Origin: Candidatus Bathyarchaeota archaeon
GTDB lineage: Archaea; Thermoproteota; Bathyarchaeia; 40CM-2-53-6; FEN-987
Length of the DNA stretch: 8,812 nucleotides
Reading direction: 5' to 3'
NCBI GenBank assembly: GCA_003152955.1
Contig: PMBQ01000344.1
Span: 256-9,067 of the forward strand
The notes under the pieces were generated by a model. It made no database searches. It was not told the origin of the DNA and saw only the letters and a list, made by a program, of their open reading frames with translations. The translations under genes and the position numbers were made by a program. Below are positions 5,753 to 8,812 of this stretch, one piece after another. Numbering within the stretch: the first letter of the stretch is position 1; each line of letters opens with the position of its first letter.

Positions 5753-6811
5753 ATGTCACCCCTTCCGTTTTTCCTCATCAAGAGACGTAATGGCATCTGG
5801 TACGCCGTCTATAATATAGAGGGCAAACGCCACTGGAAATCCACAACCTGCACGGACAAAGACGCCGCGCTGAAAGTCATGCGCTGGATGGACCTCTCTC
5901 CTGCGAAGAAAGGGACATCACCGATTCTTGTCGGCAGAGATGTGAACAGCTACCTTGCGGAGTTTTTAACCTACGCCAAGGCGAGCTTCCACAAAAAGAC
6001 ATATGAAATCTATTGCAGAGTCGCAGGACATCTCGCTGAGCTGGTGGGAACGAAAGAGCTGAAAGAAGTAACAGGTAAGACTTGGGATGATTTTGCCATG
6101 AAACGTTCGGCCAAGGTTTCTCCCATCTCAGTCCAGATCGAACAGCGATCGCTTAAAGCGCTCATGAACAAAGCTGTGGAATGGGAGTATATCGAGAAGT
6201 CACCGTTTGCCAAGTCAAAAAAAATCCGTGTTGCGGAAGTCCCACCGAGGTACTTTACCAAGGAAGAGTTTGACAAGCTTCTGCGGCTAGTCGAAGAGGA
6301 ATGGCTTCGCCATGCAATCATCTTCTCGATTTCGACAGGAATCAGGCGCGGTGAGTTCATTAATCTTCGATGGGCCGATGTCGATCTTGCACGGCGAGTG
6401 ATTACGATCCAAAGCAGCTCCGGCTTTCGCGTGAAGGGAAACAAGACGCGTGTGGTGCCACTTTCTTCAGTCGCGCTCGAAGTAATACGCCGTCAGCAAG
6501 AGTACTCAAAGTGTCCTTATGTGTTCACCTTGAACGAACGTAAGATCGAGGGAAACTGGATGTCGGGGCTATTTCGGTGGTATGTGAGGAAGGCCGGGCT
6601 ATACGATAAGAAACTCCACTGGCACAATTTACGGTCTAGTTTTGCTTCTTGGTTGGTTTCAGGTGGAGTATCGCTGTACGCTGTCAGCAAGCTCTTGGGA
6701 CATTCCTCAACAGTGCTAACGCAAACACATTATGCAAGACTGGCACCGGAAACTTTGCATTCGACTGTCGAGCTGATCAGCGGGGAATTGCCCCTAATAG
6801 AAGTGAAATAG
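5753..6811 (+). CDS. Tyrosine recombinase/phage integrase, complete
   Basis: A full-length site-specific recombinase of 352 residues, a normal length for the family. The N-terminus (about 1-50) looks like a small arm-binding beta domain (NGIWYAVYNIEGKRHWKSTT). A helical SAM-like core-binding domain spans about 62-150, and the catalytic domain runs from about 165. Catalytic residues are Arg198 (TGIRRGE), Lys228 (FRVKGNK), His291 and Arg294 (HNLR), His317 (LLGHS) and Tyr327 (HYARL). All are present, so it should be active. ATG 5753 has GAGGAGG (5738-5744) eight bases upstream; the out-of-frame ATG at 5748 is not the start. It is in the same orientation as the first integrase and diverged from it by about a third of residues, so it is a relative and not a fresh copy. 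It likely moves or once moved part of this island. Confidence 0.96.
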   Translation: MSPLPFFLIKRRNGIWYAVYNIEGKRHWKSTTCTDKDAALKVMRWMDLSPAKKGTSPILVGRDVNSYLAEFLTYAKASFHKKTYEIYCRVAGHLAELVGTKELKEVTGKTWDDFAMKRSAKVSPISVQIEQRSLKALMNKAVEWEYIEKSPFAKSKKIRVAEVPPRYFTKEEFDKLLRLVEEEWLRHAIIFSISTGIRRGEFINLRWADVDLARRVITIQSSSGFRVKGNKTRVVPLSSVALEVIRRQQEYSKCPYVFTLNERKIEGNWMSGLFRWYVRKAGLYDKKLHWHNLRSSFASWLVSGGVSLYAVSKLLGHSSTVLTQTHYARLAPETLHSTVELISGELPLIEVK

Positions 6812-6882
6812 GTAGACAGCAGCAATTAGTATTGGTTCTCCAGTGATGGGTGAATCCGGTCGTGCAAGCATTACTGGTGCCC

Positions 6883-6903
6883 TGGTCGCAATTTGCGGAA
6901 CCA
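6883..6903. other. Interrupted dyad between convergent genes
   Basis: TGGT-CGCAA-T-TTGCG-GA-ACCA forms a nine-pair inverted repeat with a two-base bulge in the 170-base gap between the second integrase and the convergent minus-strand gene. No T-run follows, so a classical terminator is unlikely; it could be a factor-assisted stop or a protein site. Nothing else in 6812-6978 is recognisable. Confidence 0.3.
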
Positions 6904-6978
6904 CCATATCCAGTTATTCAGGTTACGGTACAGTCTAGTGCCAGTCTTCTTGCACATCGAAAGCGATGAGTTATTTAG

Positions 6979-7001
6979 GACCTATTGTTGAACAGTAGGT
7001 C
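6979..7001. repeat. 23-bp near-perfect palindrome over the stop codon of the DUF5677-like gene
   Basis: The arms GACCTA...TAGGTC and inner TGTT-G-AACA are symmetric around base 6990. The only imperfect pair is T6985 with G6995, which can pair in RNA. It covers the last six sense codons (part), including the TAG stop at 6982-6984. There is no T-run on either side. It may act as a transcript-end hairpin or a protein-binding dyad. Confidence 0.55.
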
Positions 7002-8523
7002 GTTCTCCAGAATCAAGAGTCAGCAAACCAGTCGCCAATTTGGGGAAGTTAAGATTGTGTATACCCACATCAAGGCACCGACTCAGAATGGTTTGTGTCA
7101 TTCTTGCGGGCAGCAACAGTAATGGCGGTTCGACAAGGCTAGGCATTTTGTGAAATCCGTGGAGAGCAACTCTGCAATAGACCAGGTTCGCCTTCCGAAG
7201 ACTTGTCCATGTTCCGTGTACATCGGAGCTCGCAGGATCGAATATCAGCCGATATACATCCTCAAAGCCACTCGCCATGGCTAACTCTCGAGAACTCTTC
7301 TTGGTCCAATCCGAAAGCTCTATCTCTATGAGCTCGGGATTCATACCCCCACCAAGTTCATCTGCAAGATCATCGACGGTCTGACCATCATACGCCTTCT
7401 GCTCATGATAGGTGTCCTGTAGATGAAGCATGAGGAGCTTCTGTTTACCTTCCCCATATTTTCGAAAATCCAAAAACTCCTTCTCTTCACCTTCTCTGGC
7501 GAAGTAAGCAAACACTATGGCTGTTTCCGCCATACAGCGGAGGAATATCCCTGAAATATCCCCTGCCCAAAGAGTGGAATTTGAAAGAAACAGAATGTAA
7601 AGCCTAGAGAGCCTTGAGAAGAGGCCAAGAAGAATCTCATCTTTCGTCGAGTCGTAAAGATCATATTTGTATTGCATTCCCAATTTGCCGAGGTAGTCCG
7701 TGATTGCATCACAATTTGAACGGATGCGGTGGTATGTCTCTTTCATCTGTTCTTCGGAGACTTTCCCTCCAATGTCAAGACTGTGTTCCTCGGGAATGCA
7801 GGGAACGAGGTCATAATTGTGTCTCCAAAAGTATTTGGGCCAAGTATTTAGGGCAAACCGCTCCTCCAACTTTATCATGAGATTCATCTCTATTCTGGCA
7901 TGCTGCTGAACCAGGTATTGTTCTTCCTCAGTGCATTTACCGGGATACTTGGGGAGGAGGTCTACAATTGTCATATCACTATTGTAGTATATCTTATTAT
8001 GTTTGAAGGCGCGATTTAATGGAAGAGCACGAATATGACCGGCATGCAAGTCTTTCCCTGGCAAAAGTCTGACCACGGATTTCTCCAGTCTGTTCAATTC
8101 TACCTCGAAATTTACTGGTTCAGCGCGCTTCCATTCCTCCAATAGTAGCCAATTGGCAGGACTGTCGGGGTACAACGTCAAAACTTTCCCAATCACCTTG
8201 AAGAATGCATGATAAATGAAATCCTTGTGCTTGCCCAGGAAGGACTCGCGGGCTTGCTTGGGAACAACCCCAAAGTCAGTTATGAAGCCATACAAGCAAG
8301 TTTTGCTGTCAGGTAGTTCAGCATCCAACCGGTTCATGAAGTCGTCGTAGATCCGCTGCCAATCCCTGTCCCTGTATTCAGCAGATAGTAGCTCGATCCA
8401 TAAATGTTCGGGCAACAGGTCTCGCTGCCAGTCAATCGGTTGGAAATTCATTGTTACTAAGGGAGGTTTTAGAGTTGAGCCCTTCCTCGTGTGGTGCCTA
8501 ATGGGAGTGTACTTTCGCTTCAT
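6982..8523 (-). CDS. Large helical protein with a DUF5677-like C-terminal half
   Basis: A 513-residue cytoplasmic protein of unknown function. The head MKRKYTPIRHHTRKGSTLKP resembles a short basic motif I associate with this kind of protein. Residues about 40-280 are mainly helical and rich in Trp, Tyr and charged residues. Residues about 285-465 resemble DUF5677: a hydrophobic helix pair with RCMAE (Arg329, Glu333), then SSDVHG (432-437) with a possibly conserved His436. I choose ATG 8523, with GGGGA seven bases upstream; GTG 8631 would add 36 residues in an open frame, and ATG 8571 or 8451 are also possible. It is convergent with the second integrase and is probably cargo of that element. 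DUF5677 proteins occur in variable genome regions, but I know of no assigned activity; the family call is tentative. Confidence 0.7.
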   Translation of the reverse strand: MKRKYTPIRHHTRKGSTLKPPLVTMNFQPIDWQRDLLPEHLWIELLSAEYRDRDWQRIYDDFMNRLDAELPDSKTCLYGFITDFGVVPKQARESFLGKHKDFIYHAFFKVIGKVLTLYPDSPANWLLLEEWKRAEPVNFEVELNRLEKSVVRLLPGKDLHAGHIRALPLNRAFKHNKIYYNSDMTIVDLLPKYPGKCTEEEQYLVQQHARIEMNLMIKLEERFALNTWPKYFWRHNYDLVPCIPEEHSLDIGGKVSEEQMKETYHRIRSNCDAITDYLGKLGMQYKYDLYDSTKDEILLGLFSRLSRLYILFLSNSTLWAGDISGIFLRCMAETAIVFAYFAREGEEKEFLDFRKYGEGKQKLLMLHLQDTYHEQKAYDGQTVDDLADELGGGMNPELIEIELSDWTKKSSRELAMASGFEDVYRLIFDPASSDVHGTWTSLRKANLVYCRVALHGFHKMPSLVEPPLLLLPARMTQTILSRCLDVGIHNLNFPKLATGLLTLDSGERPTVQQ

Positions 8524-8722
8524 TGCATTGTCCCCGATTTGTCTTTTCTCATCTCTTGGTGAATGTTGCATTGCTAATGGCAGCAACTCGCCTCCAACCG
8601 TCATAATGTGGTTGATGGTCGGAAATTGCACGGCAAGCCGCCCGATTTCAACGCATCACCATCACTACCTCCTTCGCTATTTCCCGAACTACTTTCGTTA
8701 ACTGAGTCCTTTTCATCATGAT

Positions 8723-8812
8723 TTACATCACCAACGCCTTAAACACGGCGACGATCCTCTCCTTTTCCTCCTGCGCGAATTTCCTCCTGCCTGAATGTAC
8801 CAGTGTGCTCCG
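8723..8812 (-). CDS. Possible C-terminal tail of a gene running off the right edge
   Basis: Read on the minus strand from the right edge, the frame gives 29 codons and then TAA (8725-8723). The tail includes SGRRKFAQEEKERIVAVFKA, a balanced amphipathic helix that looks more like real protein than noise. It is too short to name. Just after it, a 23-codon reading frame (8719-8648, beginning MMKRTQLTKVV) starts four bases past the stop and ends in TGA before the DUF5677-like gene; I do not call it a gene. Confidence 0.3.
   Translation of the reverse strand, partial: RSTLVHSGRRKFAQEEKERIVAVFKALVM

Noticed and set aside
6010..6444. Minus-strand open frame of 144 codons opposite the second integrase
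   Set aside because: It is an antisense shadow of conserved integrase codons; a similar shadow lies opposite the first integrase.
6812..6981. tRNA or attachment-site remnant after the second integrase
   Set aside because: No cloverleaf arms or GGTTCGAATCC-like T-arm could be found, and no direct repeat was shared with the region after the first integrase.

Overview
This is bacterial accessory DNA of roughly balanced base composition. It has ordinary bacterial genes with clear Shine-Dalgarno sequences (GAGGAGGG, GAGGAG, GAGGAGG), short intergenic gaps and no tRNA, rRNA or CRISPR array that I can see. No housekeeping gene fixes the taxonomy. The integrases look like those of environmental Gram-negative bacteria, but I do not name a phylum. 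The region reads as a mobile or genomic island.

Layout. The left edge holds the 3' two thirds of a tyrosine recombinase (3-755, +). It is followed by a uracil-DNA-glycosylase-fold protein with its own TTGACA promoter (849-1667, +). A WYL-family transcriptional regulator faces it convergently (1791-2657, -). Divergent from the regulator is a small membrane-anchored coiled-coil gene (2811-3023, +). Then comes a compact set: an unrecognised protein (3123-3734), a DUF2779 protein joining a Cas4-like Fe-S PD-(D/E)XK nuclease to a DnaQ-like exonuclease domain (3753-5225), and a 52-residue zinc-ribbon protein (5237-5395). After 357 noncoding bases with short repeats comes a second, complete tyrosine recombinase (5753-6811, +), about 68% identical to the first. 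On the minus strand lies a large helical protein with a DUF5677-like C-terminal half (6982-8523). The right edge may hold the tail of another minus-strand gene.

How the parts may work together. The sequence TATCA-N5-TGATACCAC occurs twice: in the divergent region between the WYL regulator and the coiled-coil gene (2719-2737), and just before the unknown/DUF2779/zinc-ribbon set (3054-3072). It is a perfect dyad with extra conserved bases on one side, so it is a good candidate operator for the WYL protein. The regulator would then control itself, the membrane coiled-coil protein and the nuclease operon. WYL proteins such as BrxR and CapW control anti-phage operons in this way. An inducible defence or nucleic-acid-processing module carried between two related integrases is therefore the most interesting reading, but its function is inferred and not shown by the sequence.
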